Shown piece by piece: positions 36,303 to 54,350 of a stretch of DNA of 64,000 bases. The stretch is from Rhodamnia argentea (taxonomy: Eukaryota > Streptophyta > Magnoliopsida > Myrtales > Myrtaceae). A program made the translations under genes and the position numbers. The stretch covers positions 30,510,934 through 30,574,933 of the forward strand of contig NC_063151.1 in NCBI RefSeq assembly GCF_020921035.1, in the 5' to 3' direction. The notes beneath the pieces are model-generated. The model was not told the origin of the DNA, made no database searches, and saw nothing but the letters and a program-made list of their open reading frames with translations. The stretch's first letter is position 1. Every line of letters begins with the position of its first letter.

Positions 36303-37848
36303 AGGGCGTCGGCAGAACAAGTCCCGGGGCTCCATTTTCCATTGTCCTGTTGTCTTGGTTTTTAGGAAATAAGTCTTGATAGGATGTCTTCGTTTGATAA
36401 AAGAAAAATAACTGTATTGTTTGCTGGACGAGAACAACGTTGTTCATCCGCATGAATTGTTAGAGGTCGGCCTCCTGGTGAAATTTAACATAATCACATC
36501 AGTTTGATCACTGCACTTCTCTCATTTACTCATGCCTCTGCATTTGAATGCCATTGGACAACTCAATAAGTTCACCTTGCAACTGGATAGATTCCGTTTC
36601 ATCAATTGATTCCGTTTCAGCACAGACCCGTTTCCTAATAGTTTGAAGATACCGCCCACTCTACCGTGGTTGATTGCTGTGCCAGGGCATTTGTTATAAT
36701 GTTGGTTTTATTCTGAATAAGATGTCTGACAGTTGAAGTAGGAACGAAAGAAACCAAGACAATACATCTATTTCGGTGCCATAGGGTTTGACATGGTTCT
36801 CCGATGAATTCAAGCAAGCAATTGAAATGGCCATGCTGAGATTGGTCATAGAGAGAGATTTTATTTTCCAATGACGTTTTTATGACAGTGGTGTGATTGG
36901 TTCTAGTTATTCCTTAGAATTCAAGCAAGTCATTGAAAGCTTCAGCCAAAGGTCAAGAATCCCTCGTGCTGGGTTCCAATCCAAGAGCAAACAACTCGTC
37001 TTGTTCATGCCAAGTGAACATGTGAAGTTGCTTTCGATGATCGATTTCATGAATTGATGCAGCAAGTGAAAGAAAACTAGATCAAATTTCTAGTAGGCAG
37101 CACAACTAAGTAACGAAAAGAGAGACGAATAAAGATTAACAATCAACCATCATTGAAATAACATTAGCATTCATCAAGATACGGGTTCGATCTGTATCTC
37201 AATTAGCTCACTCAAATGATAATTCAGACTCTACGGTCACCCCTGGCAGACTTACGCTTATTTCATGACAGTGGCCAACATTAAGCACTAGAAGTGCTAC
37301 AGCCTGTTATCATCACTTATGCTGTCAAAAATACAACAAAACTGCTAAGCCTACAACCGTGAATCGTTCAAACACACAATGCCAACTGTAAGAGGCAGTA
37401 TGGCCGAGGATGAACAAATATGTATTCTTTGAAATATCGACTTCACGGATTCATGAAAATCAAGTGCACATCTGTTATTAGGTGCTGATAAATCCTTTTT
37501 CTAAGATAGCGCCTTAACCTATGCACGCCTTGCCTTTTAGCTTCGCTAGCAGCAGTAACTTCAAATCCTGAGATTGCAGAGCCTGCAAGCAAGTTGAAAT
37601 CTGCCGCACCGCGTCAAGCGTGTGAAAATATCTGGGGTATTCTTAAATTCTAATTCCTAAAGGCACAAGAAAACCCTGGCTATTGTTTGCAAAAGTGGAA
37701 AAGAATCTCTCGTATCGGATTCGGCAATTATTTCAAGCCGTTGACCATGTACCTTTTCCGATGCTGCTCCAGATTGCCTTCTCTGAAAATCAGATACTCC
37801 TTTCCTACCAAATCTGGCTGTTTCCAGAGGACGTGGAGTCCGTTTCCC

Positions 37849-37855
37849 TATATAA
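37849..37855 (+). promoter_or_regulatory. TATA box of regulator copy 2
   Basis: TATATAA followed by GGCC, also present at the homologous position 43322. Downstream, 'gtttgaaggtaagcgtg' (about 37905) offers a leader-intron donor, so the leader probably contains an intron ending at a CAG shortly before the ATG at 38229. Confidence 0.6.
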
Positions 37856-38228
37856 GGCCATGTCGAGTACCTGTATAGGCATCTAACTCCAAAAAACCTC
37901 CAGAAGTTTGAAGGTAAGCGTGCTTTATTGCCTCAATTAACATGGTTTCGTGATGTAGACCGTATGCTTTCTGTGGCATTTTTTTCCTGATCGCAGCTCC
38001 CAATCAAGGACTTTATGCATGTTGTTTCGCCATTTTCATTTTTGATGCATGTATTGATTGATTGAAACACTTCATGTATCATCATGTTCACAAGCTTATA
38101 ACCATGCCCTCCCCCTGTTATCCTTCGTTACAAACGGCTCACAGAACATCATTTTTCCCTCTCAACTTTCTTATGCTATTCGCACTACGTGGCAGCTCAA
38201 CAGGTGCTTGCAAAGCTGGAAAAACATC

Positions 38229-39064
38229 ATGGGTGCGGCGCCAGATTCGGCTGAAAGAAATGAGAGCTCAGGCAGTAATTCGCCGGAGTGTGAACGTGGC
38301 TCCAGGTGGGCTGAGCTGGTTCTCACAAACCTCTTGACCGCGCTCGTGGTGGATGGAGTGACTGTGTGTCGGCTTATAGCATTTCACCTGCTGGAATCAA
38401 TCGGTGTCGAGACGATGATGGTTGGAAGCGGGCAGGAGGCACTCGAGCTCTCTGGAACGCATTACGACTTGATCCTCGTCGACAGATACATGCATGACAT
38501 GGACGGCCTTGAGGTAGAAGGACGTGAGGGAGGGGTCCCGCAAGACTAATTCCTGAGACAATGTGATTGTCACGAGAACTAGAGAAAATTATATATCAGC
38601 CCCTTGTAGCTGAACAAGAAGCTAAAGTCCTCATTCTTTGATCTGTTTTTCTTTGGTCAGATAGCAGTTCTAGCATAATGGCATATAATCTTGATTGGCA
38701 AATCAGGCTAGAATATGTGTGAAGAGCAGTTCTAGGATCAGAATGCACAGAAGCCTTTTAAACTAGGAACTTTAGTTCCACTACCAATTTATCGCTAGAC
38801 CGTGCGTGCTGTCTTTTTGTTCTTCATTTCGCATGCCAAGACATCTCTCTAACTGGGTTCTATATGTTCTTGTGGCAGACCATACGGCGAATGAGGCAGA
38901 GGGGCATGCGAAGCAAGATTATCGGCCTAACCTCTGGAGAGATTGAGACGGATAGGGTGCAAATGATGAATGCTGGAGCTGACGACTGCTTGGAGAGGCC
39001 GCTGCGTGCGGATGCTTTGGCCGATATCCTGGCTGAGATCGACTATGAGATCGACCGCCGCTAA
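38229..39064 (+). CDS. C-type response regulator (ARR22/24-like), copy 2
   Basis: Same family and two-exon structure as copy 1: exons 38229-38513 and 38879-39064, 156 aa. Receiver landmarks are LVVDG (D42 or D43 region), LILVDRYM with the phospho-acceptor D85, GLTSG (T113) and CLERPLR, where the residue before proline is R135. As in copy 1, the second acidic residue is glycine and the conserved lysine is arginine. The start MGAAPDS aligns with the MAASSDS start of copy 1. It lies inside duplicated segment A, has a TATA box 380 bases upstream, and appears intact. Confidence 0.87.
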
Positions 39065-40222
39065 AGGCATCGGCAGGCAGAACAGTCCTGGGGCCTCCAT
39101 TTTATCATTGTCCTGTTGTCTTAGTTTTGAGGAAATAAGTCTGGGTAGGCATAGTCTGAGTTCGCTTGGCAGCTTGTCTTGACGTGGGGTGTCAACAGCA
39201 AGCGCGGCTAGGATGTCCCTGTGCGTGAATGTTGGCGTCAGCGTCAGTCCCTTAATTAAAAGGAGTCCCTTTCGATCTCTCTCTCTCTCTCTCCGTTATT
39301 GCACTCCCCAAAAATCTGATTTTCATTCATGCAAAATCTGATTTTCATTAATGACCCATGAAGTTAGAGCTTCCCACAAAACAATTCATGAAAGAGTGCA
39401 ATTCAAAATGAAGTGGAAATACTGCAGGTTTAATGAATGGATGTCTTCGTTCCGTTGACAAAACCTCATAGTTTATCTTGAATCTGATAAATGGATGGAA
39501 GTTTTCTTCTCTTCGGATGTTACTCTTGAAGTGAAGTTAGTTGAATTCCACTAAAAAAGGTGAAAAGTCTATATCAGCCTTAATTACATCAAAGACTCTT
39601 ATCTACTATTGTCTGAATATCAGAGCTCACTCCGGAGATTAGCACTTCACGAATATCATTAGAATAACGGTGTGGATGTCAACATATATCGTCAGAACCT
39701 ATGCTACAGCTGAATATCATCAACATATAAGACCCACTTTCGTTTATATATTCATATACAAACCCCTTGGAATTATATCATCACAGCTGGGATTTCCAAT
39801 ACAGAAGACATTGATTGATCTTCGATCTTAAAGATTGTTTTGCGACACATTTCTTCACCCAAGACATCTTGATTAATTTCCAATCATTCCAAGGCAAGCT
39901 CGTTAAACGAAGAACTGTGCTTATGGGAACCAAGATTTGTCTGTGTGGGTGACGAAATTGACGGAGATTTTGATTTTATCCCTCTATGGCTACTCAGTCT
40001 TCCCTAAGCAATCTCGTCCAACGGATTATTTGAAGAGTGATCTTCTGAATAATGTCCAACACATAGATTGGAAGTGGAGGAGTATAGAAACTAAAAGAGA
40101 CCAAGGTGTTTAAGAGAAAAAGATAGATGAAAAATAAAATATTTCAAAGTTCAAGAGAACTTCGTACTTGTCTTTTGCAAGCTATAAATTTTAATCCTTG
40201 AGAAGTTTTGAAAGGGTGATCG

Positions 40223-40984
40223 TGTGAAGATATGAACCAAGGATTTCGTCTCGTAATTCACATGGAAATATGATAAAATTTAATGAATTATTTCGTTTCT
40301 CAATTCAAATGCAATGACAGCATGTGAATAGTTTGACAATATTCTAATCCATAGGAAATCGGTGCCTACTGTCTATTTCGAAATAGTAATATATTGGTGC
40401 AAAATTGATAAGCTAGAAAGATTACTCACAAGAGCGACTTTTCACCATGAATATGTCTGATTTGGCTTTTAAATCAAACAAAAAGGTCAGGAAATTTTCC
40501 CCTTATTGATATAATAATTTAGGATACATTTGTTTCACGGAAAACTCTACAAAAAAGGAAAAGGGTTTGTTTTTCTTTAATTTGTGATATGTGATTGAAA
40601 ACATGTTGGGAGTGCGCAATGTAAACCCGATACCTTCATCCGAAGAGATATCCAAGTGAGAGCCCAATTCTAAGCCCGTCAACACAACACCACATCAATT
40701 CTTCAATGTAAGACTTCTTTAACACAACTCACACATGCATCTTAACAGTCTCCTCCTCACATGTGAGCTCCAATGTTAGGTTTGCTTCCACTTAATTAAG
40801 TATCCTTCAAAAAAATAATAAGTATCCTTCTGCATCAACTTATTTCTACTCCAATGCCCAACTTCATCCTTGGACTCTTTCTCTGGACAGAACTATGAAG
40901 TTTACCATTAGGCCCGCATTGCTACACCACAACGTCCACCCAACTTATCTTAACTTGAATCCCCAACGCCTAACTTCATCCTTG
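40223..40984. other. Intergenic region between duplicated segments
   Basis: AT-rich, no gene seen. 'gacttctttaacacaactcac' near 40711 (in shorter form also at 41708 and distantly at 2343) shows a dispersed repeat. Confidence 0.5.
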
Positions 40985-41600
40985 TTTTTTTTTCTCCGGA
41001 TCAAACCATGAAGCTCACCAGCACCCGCATTGCTACACCACAATGCCCACCTGCCCCAAAACCATGTTGGTCACAAGATTCACCAAACAACATCGATACA
41101 TATTCCAACTTGAATCTCCAATGCCTAACTTCATCATTGGTCTCTCCTTTTTTGCATTGAACCATGAAGCTTATCATTGCTCGCATTGCTACACTAGCAC
41201 GCCCACCTGCTTGAAGACCGCGTTGGTCACAAGATTCACCAATCACCGATATATATTGCAACTTGAATCTCCAATGCCTTACACCTCTCCTACAACTTGA
41301 ATCTTCAACGCCTTACATTTCTCCTGCTTTGGTCACAAAATTCACCAAACACGAAAATCGAGTTGGTCACAAAATTTGCCAAACACCGATACATATTAAG
41401 AGTGGGCCTCCAATGCCTTATCCAACGCCTTATACCTCTCCCACGATTTGAATCTCCAATGCCTTGCACCTCTCCTGCATACATATCGGAAGTGGGCCTC
41501 CAACACCCTACACCTCTCACGCGACTTGAATCTCCAATGCCTTACACCTCTCCCGCATTGATACTTAAAATCTTAGATCGCCAAGGGGGAGCCAAGTCCA
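40985..41600. repeat. Degenerate minisatellite-like array
   Basis: Phrases such as 'ttgaatctccaatgcctta', 'cacctctcc' and 'ttggtcacaagattcacca' recur at irregular spacing, giving imperfect tandem units. Short proline/serine-rich frames in it arise from the repeat and are not genes. Confidence 0.65.
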
Positions 41601-41744
41601 AGCCTGTCAACTATGTTAGACCCACCTTTATTGAAACCTTAAGTCCGTGAGTTATGGGTCAATTGGGATATATCAATTGCCCAAAACCACATCAACTCTC
41701 TAATGTGGGACTTTTTTAACACAACTCACATATACATCTTAACA

Positions 41745-42250
41745 AAATGTTTTCTGGTGTTTGGTTCTCATTTGGAAAATGATTTCAATTTTCTTAGGCA
41801 AATAAAAGAATAATTATATTTCATATTTTTTTCTTTTTTCTTTCTTTCTTTTGTTCTTCCTTCTTCCTTCATCCTCCATTATGATGGCCACCACTAGCCA
41901 CAGGTAAGCTTGAGCTCAAGGCTCGCCGGATGCGGCAAGCTTGAGTTCCCCCGTGGTCGCCGCAGTGGAGGGAGAAGGAAAAAAAGAAAGAAAGAAAAAA
42001 TTAAAATTAAAGTGTAAAATATTAACAAAATCGAAAAAAGTCATATTGAAATATTAAATAATTAAAGGAAAATGACCGGAACAAATTCAGAATGTATTTT
42101 CACCTCTTTAGACTTAAAAATTCACTTTCCTAATTTTATTATGCATGAATTTTCTGTTGACCGGAAAATGCTTTCCGTCGACTAAATCATTTTCGGCAAA
42201 CAAAACAAGTAAAAGTCCGGAAAACACTTTTCCTCGAACAAACGCACTCT
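41745..42250. mobile_element. MITE-like inverted-repeat element
   Basis: The left arm 'aaaatgttttctggtgtttg' and 'ggaaaatgattt' faces the right arm 'aaatcattttcggcaaac' and 'ggaaaacacttttcc', imperfectly complementary. The core (41880-41975) is GC-rich with 'aagcttgag' repeated. About 500 bases, non-coding. It sits exactly between duplicated segments A and B. Confidence 0.6.
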
Positions 42251-43321
42251 TTTAACTTTTAAAAATTCTGAAAATTGAGATGCTATAAGTGCAATGCATA
42301 TGCTTGTTAGTTGTTGTTTACCATTGTAGCTCAGAAAGCTTTTAAGTCTGATGGTGAAAGCTTCCGCACAAGGTCAAGAATACCTCGCCCTGGGTTGCAA
42401 TCCAGGAGCAAACTACTGGTGTGACACAACACTTGCAAGAAGCATCGGAAACTCCCTCTTGTTCATACCAAGTGAACACATGAAGTTGCTTTCGATGATC
42501 GATTTGATGAATTGATGCAGCAAGTGAATGAAAACTAGAACAGATTTCTAGTATTCCCAGTAGGCAGCCCAGTTAAGTAATGAAAAGAGAGAGGAACAAC
42601 GATTAACAATCAACCATCATTGAAATAACATTATCATTCATCAAGATTCGGATTCAATCTGAATCTCAATTAGCTCAGTCAAATGATAATTCAGACTCTA
42701 TGGTCACCCCTGGCAGACTTATGGTTATTTCATGACAGTGGCTAACATTAAGCACTAGAAGCGCTATAGCCTATTATCATCACTTATGCTGTCGAAAATA
42801 CAACAAAACTGCTAAGCCTACAACCGTGGATTGTTCAAACACACAATTGCCAACTGAAAGAGGCAATATGACCGAGGATGAACAAATATGTATTCATTGA
42901 AATATCGACTTCACGGATTCATAAAAATCAAGTGCACATCTGTTATCAGGTGTTGATAAATCCTTTTTCTAAGATAGCGCCTTAACCTATGCACGCCTTG
43001 CCTTTTAGCTTCCCTAGCAGCAGTAACTTCAAATCCTGAGATTGCATAGCCTCAAAATAAAAAAGTTGAAATCTGCCGCAGCGCGTCAAGCGCGTGAAAA
43101 AATCTGGGGCACTCTTAAATTTTGATGCCTGAAGGAGCATGAAAACCGTGGCTATCGATCTTGCAAAAATGAAAGAAATCTCTGGTATCAGATTCGGCAA
43201 TTATTTCGAACCATTGACCATGTACCTTTTCCGATGCTGCTCCAGATTTCCTTCTCTGAAAATCAGATGCTCATTTCCTACCAAATCTGGCTGTTTCCAG
43301 AGGATGCGGAATCCGTTTCTC

Positions 43322-43328
43322 TATATAA
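43322..43328 (+). promoter_or_regulatory. TATA box of regulator copy 3
   Basis: TATATAA at the position equivalent to 37849. It is kept although the downstream gene carries a stop codon. Confidence 0.55.
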
Positions 43329-43701
43329 GGCCGTGCCGAGTATTTGTACAGGCATCTAACTCCAAAAAAACTTGAGAAGTTTGAAGGTAAGCGTGCTTTA
43401 TTGCCTCAATTAACATGGTTTCGTAATGTAGACTGTATGCTTTCTATGGCATATTTTTTCCTGATTGCAGGTCCTAATCAAGGACTTTATGCATGTTGTT
43501 TCGCCTTTTTCATTTTGATGCATGTATTGATTGATTGAAACACTTCACGTATCATCATGTTCACAAGCTTATAACCATGCCTTCCCCCTCTTATCCTTTA
43601 TTACAAACGGCTTACAGAACATCGTTTTTCCCACTCAATTTTCTTATGCTATTTGTACTACGTGGCAGTTCAACAGGTGCTTGCAAAGTTGGAAAAAAAT
43701 C

Positions 43702-44415
43702 ATGGGGGCGGCGCCAGATTCGGCTGAAAGAAATGATAGCTCAGGCAGTAATTCGCCGGAGTGTGAACGTGGCTCAAGGTGGGCTGAGCTGGTTCTCACG
43801 AACCTCTCGACCGCGCTTGTGGTGGATGGAGTGACTGTGTGTCGGCTTATAGCATTTCACCTGCTGGAATCAATCGGCGTCGAGACGATGACGGTTGGAA
43901 GCGGGCGGGAGGCACTGGAGCTCTCCGGAACGCATTACGAATTGATCCTCGTCGACAGATACATGCGTGACATGGACGGCCTTGAGGTAAAAGGACGCGA
44001 GGGGATGGTCCTGCAAGACTAATTCCTGGAACAATGTGATTGTCCTGAGAACTTACTCTGACCAGGGAAAATCGTATGTCAGTCCCACGTAGCTAAACAA
44101 GAAGCTAAAGTCCTCATTCTTTGATTTGTTTTTTTTTGGTCAGATAGCAGTTCTAGCATAACGACATATAATCTTGATTGGCAAATCGGGCTCGAATATC
44201 TAGCCGGGTTCTATATGTACTTGTGGCAGACCATACGGCAAATGAGGCAGAGGGGCGTGTGAAGCAAGATCATTGGCCTGACCTCCGGAGAGATTGAGAC
44301 TGATAGGATGGATATGATGAATGCTGGAGCTGATGGCTGCTTGGAGAGGCCGATGTCTGTGGATGCTTTGGCCGATATCCTGGCGGAGATCGACTATGAG
44401 ATCGATAGCCGCTAA
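43702..44415 (+). pseudogene. C-type response regulator copy 3, broken by a nonsense codon
   Basis: Exons 43702-43986 and 44230-44415 match copy 2 throughout, but codon 106 (44260-44262) is TGA where copies 1 and 2 have CGA (Arg). The product would stop at 105 aa, keeping the phospho-acceptor aspartate (LILVDRYM, D85) but losing the GLTSG and CLERP blocks and the last helices of the receiver fold. Downstream of the stop the frame is open to the normal end at 44415, so the mutation is recent. The intron is ~120 bases shorter than in copy 2. Promoter-proximal sequence and splice sites look intact, so it may still be transcribed. Confidence 0.85.
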
Positions 44416-45592
44416 AAGGGCGTCGGCGGAACTTGTCCTGGGGGCTCCGTTTTCCATTGTCCTGTCGTCTTATTTTTTGGGAAATAATTCTCAATAGGTA
44501 GTCTCAGTTCGCTCGGCTGCTTGTCTTGAGGTGGGGCTTCAGCAGTCAGCGTGGCTTGTATGCCCATCATGTCCGTGAACGTTGGCCTCAGCATCAGTCC
44601 TTTAATTAAAGAGCTCTCTCTCTCTCATGTCGCATTTCCAAAAATTTGATTTTCATCAATGCAAAATCTGATTTGCTTTAATGACCCGTGAAGTTAGAGC
44701 TTCCCACAAGTAATCCATGAAAGAGTGCTATTCAAAATGAAGCGAAAAGATGTAGTTTTAATGAGCGGATGTCTTCGTTCTGTTGAAAAAATCTCGTAAT
44801 ATATTTTTGAGATGACAAAATTATTCATGGTTTATCTCGTAATATAAATGAATAGAAGTGTTTTTTTTTACTTCATGTGTTACTCTTGAAGTGAAGTTTG
44901 TTGAATTCTACTAAAAAAAGGAGGAAAGTTTATATCGACCCTAATTACATCAAAGACACTATCTACCGTTGTATGAATATCGCGGCTAACTTCGGAGACA
45001 GCTACTTCATGGATTCCATCAGAATGACAGTGTGGATATCGGCATAACTTATCCTTGATGTCATCAAGGCAGTTGATATCTTCAAAACCAATGCTACAGC
45101 TAAATATCATCGACTTATAAGATTCACTTTCGACTATATATTCCGATGCAAAACGCTCTGAATTATATTGTTGCAATTAGTAATCTGGCTCCGATTTTCA
45201 ATGTAGAAAACATTAATTGACCTTCAATCTTAAAGATTGATTTGGGACGTAATTCTTCGCGCAAGATATCTTGATTAATTTCCAAGCATTCCAAAGGCAA
45301 GTTATTTTCCCTAAACGAAGAACTCTACTTGTGGAAGCCAAGATTTGTTTGTATGGGCGATCAAATCAATGGAAATTCTGATTTTATAGCTACTAAATCT
45401 TCTTTAAGCAATATCGGTTGTTTGGAGAGTGATGTCATCCACCAGGTAGATTGGAAGTAGAGGAGTATAAAAAGAGATCACGAAGAAAAAAGATAGATCA
45501 AGAATAAAAAATATCAAAGTTTAAGGGAATTTCATACTTGTCTTTTGTGAACTGCAAATTTCAACACTTGAGAGGAGTTGAAAGGGTGATCA

Positions 45593-45970
45593 AAACTTGA
45601 GTATTATCACTCAATTTTGTAATCTCTTATTAATTATCTAGTGGAATCCAGCCAGTTAGTTATCAGAGTAAGTAAGTGGACGTAGGTTTGCATTAAATCA
45701 AATGACTATGGATTTCGCGTGCATCTCTCTCTCTACGAAAACTTAGCCATTGCTGAGATTCATCACAACTAAGCTACTGAAAATGAAATGGCCATTGCTG
45801 AGATTCATCACGGAGATAAGATCTCATTTCACCTTGTTATCCTATGAATATAAAAATGAAAATAAAAAAAAATTAAAAGTTTAAAATAAATTAACCATCA
45901 CGTCAATCCTATAAATCCAGATATTCGACAGGGGGCCAAACTAGACTCGCGAGGTAGCTGTTTCGTATCA
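45593..45970. other. Upstream region of the RsmB-type gene
   Basis: Short AT-rich interval. 'gccattgctgagattcatca' occurs twice (about 45748 and 45791), a small local direct repeat. The RsmB promoter should lie here. Confidence 0.5.
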
Positions 45971-52563
<6,593 letters not shown>

Positions 52564-53609
52564 TTGTGGTGTGTAATTGCTTAAGTGGTTTCTTTAGTTT
52601 TTTTCCTAAGGATATAGTCATGTGATGTTCTGAAAATTTTACAGCTGACCACTTCATATGGTGTTATATTGTTAATGGCTTTGAGGGTGGATGCTCAAAT
52701 TGGACTTGAAGCTGTAAATCCATCTGTCGTTCAAAATGGTTGGTATTAGCCTCCTTGAGTGATTATGTTTCAGCAAACTGTTTTCCTGCACATGTAAGTT
52801 CACGACCATTAAACTAAATATATTTCATTAGGCGTGTGCTTAAATTGATAAACATTTGCTGTTCTTCATGCTGCAGCTGATTCCAGTTTTAGGGGTGCTC
52901 TTGTGCATGACTCAAGCCTCATGTTCCGTTGCTGCTTTTTATTGGTCCTTGGCTCAGTTGATGTTATTGAGTTTAAGGCCGACACGAGGTCATGTGCAAC
53001 CTGATCCCACTCATATCATGCTTGAGAAATGTGCTTATGTTTACCATCATAGGCCAGAATATGTAGCTTCTAATCCAGCTAGCTCGAGCTCCAGCGCAAC
53101 CCTTCCATAGTAGATCAGTGCAACGCGATAGAGAATGAAGCAAAGGCACGGAGCAGATGCATACCTCCTGTTGCTGTGGATTAGCTTACTCCCAATTGTA
53201 GAAGTCTCGTGGTTGAGGATCACAAGCGGCATTATGCTCTCTCTGTGTTTGCACCAAAATTTCCGTATTTTCATAAGAATTCTTTCCCATTGAGGATTTC
53301 ATAGCCATGAAAATCCTGGATTGTAGGTTTTTGAATAATCCAAGTCGCTGGAATGGCTAGAGTAGGGAGGATTTGACGATGTAGCTGTCTGTAGTTCTGT
53401 GTGGACAATGGGAACAGTATTCAGATAATAATTGTGTTACTAAAAAGGATGCCAATGGTTATGCTCAATGAGTCAACGGCATCATTTTATCGATAGATGT
53501 GGAATTATCTCTTCACAGTTCGCACTTGTTGCATTTATCAATGTGTGAGCATTCTAGATTCGAGATTGCAGTTGATGTATATGTTGCTAGTTATCAAGCC
53601 ATCCAACAA
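52564..53609. other. 3' region of the RsmB-type gene
   Basis: Untranslated tail and intergenic DNA. The 84-codon frame at 52856-53110 has no family features and probably lies in non-coding sequence. Confidence 0.5.
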
Positions 53610-53800
53610 GTAAATTTCCAAACCAGTGGGGCTTTGCCTTGCCTTAGTAGCTGCGCTTCGCACTTGGGAAGGGGGATGGGGGGTTCGAATCCCCACCTTC
53701 GAAGGAAGTTGGGATAGGGATGCGTGAAGAGGAAATAAGATTTCACAACCTGTGTACAAACATAGCACACATGGTGACTCAAAAGTGTGAACAACCTAAA
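53610..53800 (+). repeat. Possible tRNA-derived SINE fragment
   Basis: It contains a perfect RNA polymerase III B-box, GGTTCGAATCC (53682-53692), flanked by G-rich and C-rich stem-like sequence. A candidate A-box ('accagtgggg', about 53622) sits further upstream than in a normal tRNA. The following 100 bases have no tRNA 3' half. No terminal poly-A or target-site duplication was confirmed. Confidence 0.35.
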
Positions 53801-54094
53801 CATAAAAGACCCGAGTCTAACTTTTGGATAATTTTTCCGTAAATTATATATTGCATAAGAAAATGTAGAGGATAATAAAGGAAAAATATGTGCAATTTAC
53901 GAAGGTGAAAGTAATGGTGATTGGTGTAAACGCCTGCAATGAGCTAATTTATGAACGATTTGGTCACGGACAACATGTTTTTTTTACCATAATACCCATG
54001 ATAATATGTCATCTCTTTGGGCATAAGAACATCCCATGTGTCAATATTTGTATATGGTGCTCACTTTGGTGTCAAAATATTTTTTGGGATCACT

Positions 54095-54350
54095 TAAGTG
54101 TCAAATCGAAGAAAAAACGATCACTTTAGTGCCAACGGCGAGAAATTCCTATGACTTCACCGGAGTTGGCACTTAAATAATCATTTTTCAATAAAATTGA
54201 CGTTTAAGTGATTAAAAAACGATCACTTTAGTACCATATCGGAGAAAAAATGATCACTTTAGTATCAATGGCAAGAAATTCCGACGACCTCACCGGAGTT
54301 GACACTTAAATAATCTTTTTTTTTTAAATTGACGCTTAAGTGATCTATAA
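54095..54350. repeat. Two-copy direct repeat, ~125-bp unit
   Basis: The series 'gatcactttagt', 'gagaaattcc', 'caccggagttg', 'cacttaaataatc' and 'taagtgat' occurs twice in order, with substitutions. Parts of each unit are mutually complementary ('aagtgatc' and 'gatcactt'). Confidence 0.75.

Larger units (their letters stand above)
36933..40222. repeat. Segmental duplication, unit A (contains regulator copy 2)
   Basis: This stretch is collinear with 42353-45592 at an offset of about 5.47 kb around the genes, including upstream spacer, TATA box, gene and more than 1 kb downstream. Differences are substitutions plus indels; the largest noticed is a ~100-base deletion in the gene intron of unit B. 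Confidence 0.85.
42353..45592. repeat. Segmental duplication, unit B (contains regulator copy 3)
   Basis: Collinear with 36933-40222 (see unit A). It carries the pseudogene copy of the regulator. Confidence 0.85.

Noticed and set aside
41043-41650. Overlapping Pro/Ser-rich frames with repeated short motifs
   Set aside because: Produced by the degenerate minisatellite; no start context or family resemblance.
52856-53110. 84-codon frame with hydrophobic start after the RsmB-type gene
   Set aside because: Probably 3' untranslated or intergenic; no recognisable motifs, and the adjacent gene already has a good stop.
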